Shown here in pieces: positions 31,088-32,189 of a DNA stretch of 32,189 nt. The position numbers and the translations under genes were made by a program. Position 1 is the first letter of the stretch, and every line of letters starts with the position of its first letter. Source of the DNA: Candidatus Scatomorpha intestinavium (GTDB taxonomy: Bacteria; Bacillota; Clostridia; Oscillospirales; Oscillospiraceae); the NCBI GenBank assembly GCA_018712985.1, contig DVGA01000036.1, positions 1 through 32,189 of the forward strand. Direction: 5' to 3'. A model generated the notes under the pieces. That model ran no database searches, was not told where the DNA came from, and worked only from the letters and a program-made list of their open reading frames with translations.

Positions 31088-32158
31088 GTGCTTCGCTATA
31101 AAGAAATCAAGCTCATGCTACTTCAGAAGATATCTCGAATGAGCCCGCTTGACAAACTTCCGTCGCGGCTGGTGCTCTGCAAAGAACTGGATACTACCCG
31201 GTCAACATTGGATAAAGCTATCAAAGAGCTGGAAAGCGAGGGCATTCTTTTCTGCCGCGACGGCAGCGGCACATACGTGGCCGCGCCTGCGGGATATGAC
31301 AGAAAAAGGCCGGAAAACTGGGGCATCATAGTGCCTGATGTCAATGAAAGTATATACGCAGAACTTGTCCGCGGCGTGGAAGACGTTGCCCAGCAAATGA
31401 ATGCGAATCTTATTCTCTGCAATTTTGATCATGACCCCCTAAAGCAAGAACAGTACATCCGCAGGCTGATCTTAACCGGCGTAACCGGTGTAATTATTGT
31501 CCCGGTGATCCGCAAGGACAGCAATGAGGCTCGGCAGCTTTACTCCATACTTACGGACACTGAGAAGCCAATAGTTTTTTGCAATATGCAGGTCGAGGGT
31601 GTGCAGGCCCCTGTAGTCATGTCCAACGGCTTTTTTGGCGGATATCTCGCTACCAGGCATTTAATCGACCGCGGCTACAGACACATAGCATACCTCGCCA
31701 AATACAGATATCGAACAAGCGAGGAACGCTGTCAGGGCTATTTAACTGCTCTTTTGGAAAACGGGCTGGAGATCAATCGGCACCTGATTGTCCTTGATGA
31801 TGAAAACAGCGATCCGCCAGGGTATTACGGAATGCTGAAGCTGCTCAAAAGCGGAGCTCCGTTGGATGCGGTATTTTGTTTCAATGATTACCTCATTGAA
31901 GGCGTATATAGGGCCCTGGAGGAAAACCAGCTTCGCATCTCCGACGATGTCGGCGTGATAGGCTATGACAACACCGGCATATGTAAGCGCCTGAAGCCGG
32001 AAGCCGCTTCTGTATCTTACCCGAGCGCGGCCATCGGTCAGGCTGCTGCCAGGCTTCTAAAGAAAATTATAAGCGGCGAGCCCATATCTGAGTTCCCATA
32101 TTACCTTTTTCAACCCGCCATTGTGGCGCGGGACAGCTGCCGCGGACCCGTTCTGTAA
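31088..32158 (+). CDS. GntR-type HTH plus LacI-type sugar-binding domain transcriptional regulator
   Basis: N-terminal 'LPSRLVLCKELDTTRSTLDKAIKELESEGILFCRDGSGTYVA'; C-terminal periplasmic-binding-like domain 'WGIIVPDVNESIYAELVRGVEDVAQ...GVIGYDNTGICK'; GTG start preceded by aaagga. Confidence 0.9.
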   Translation: MLRYKEIKLMLLQKISRMSPLDKLPSRLVLCKELDTTRSTLDKAIKELESEGILFCRDGSGTYVAAPAGYDRKRPENWGIIVPDVNESIYAELVRGVEDVAQQMNANLILCNFDHDPLKQEQYIRRLILTGVTGVIIVPVIRKDSNEARQLYSILTDTEKPIVFCNMQVEGVQAPVVMSNGFFGGYLATRHLIDRGYRHIAYLAKYRYRTSEERCQGYLTALLENGLEINRHLIVLDDENSDPPGYYGMLKLLKSGAPLDAVFCFNDYLIEGVYRALEENQLRISDDVGVIGYDNTGICKRLKPEAASVSYPSAAIGQAAARLLKKIISGEPISEFPYYLFQPAIVARDSCRGPVL

Positions 32159-32189
32159 CTTTGCAGCTTGGAGTAAAGCTGCAGAAAAT

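Noticed and set aside
1-32189. CRISPR array, prophage, toxin-antitoxin or anti-phage defence system
   Set aside because: No regularly spaced direct repeats, no Cas, phage, recombinase or recognised defence genes; the MutS-like and GNAT genes alone do not support a defence call.

Overview
High-GC chromosomal segment, probably from a Clostridia/Oscillospiraceae-like Firmicute (inferred from gene content and sigma-A-like promoters; not verified). I call about 26 protein-coding genes, one tRNA-Pro(TGG), several rho-independent terminators and several sigma-A-like promoters. Main modules, left to right: FHA-FtsW/RodA plus a class B PBP; lipoprotein, ZIP transporter and SGNH hydrolase; mnmE-GNAT-membrane MutS homologue-lipoprotein-domain-swapped GH3; rex-SLH protein; trmB-exoIII-dus-ECF sigma-anti-sigma; divergent MerR/diguanylate cyclase; a peptide/amino-acid catabolic cluster (APC permease, class V aminotransferase, S10-like peptidase, amidohydrolase, RidA) with a GntR/FCD regulator; CBS-type Mn-dependent pyrophosphatase; GntR-LacI-type regulator. 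There is no CRISPR array, prophage or transposase. The most notable non-gene structures are: (1) a ~460-bp imperfect palindrome with perfect 13-bp terminal inverted repeats abutting the PBP stop codon (MITE-like); (2) a 27-bp near-perfect operator-like palindrome downstream of a strong promoter at the head of the catabolic cluster; (3) a MerR-type promoter architecture in front of the diguanylate cyclase; (4) head-to-head promoters sharing one -35 hexamer, followed by a highly structured leader; (5) an unassigned inverted repeat over the rex promoter -10. Function and novelty calls come from reading the sequence only; no searches were run.
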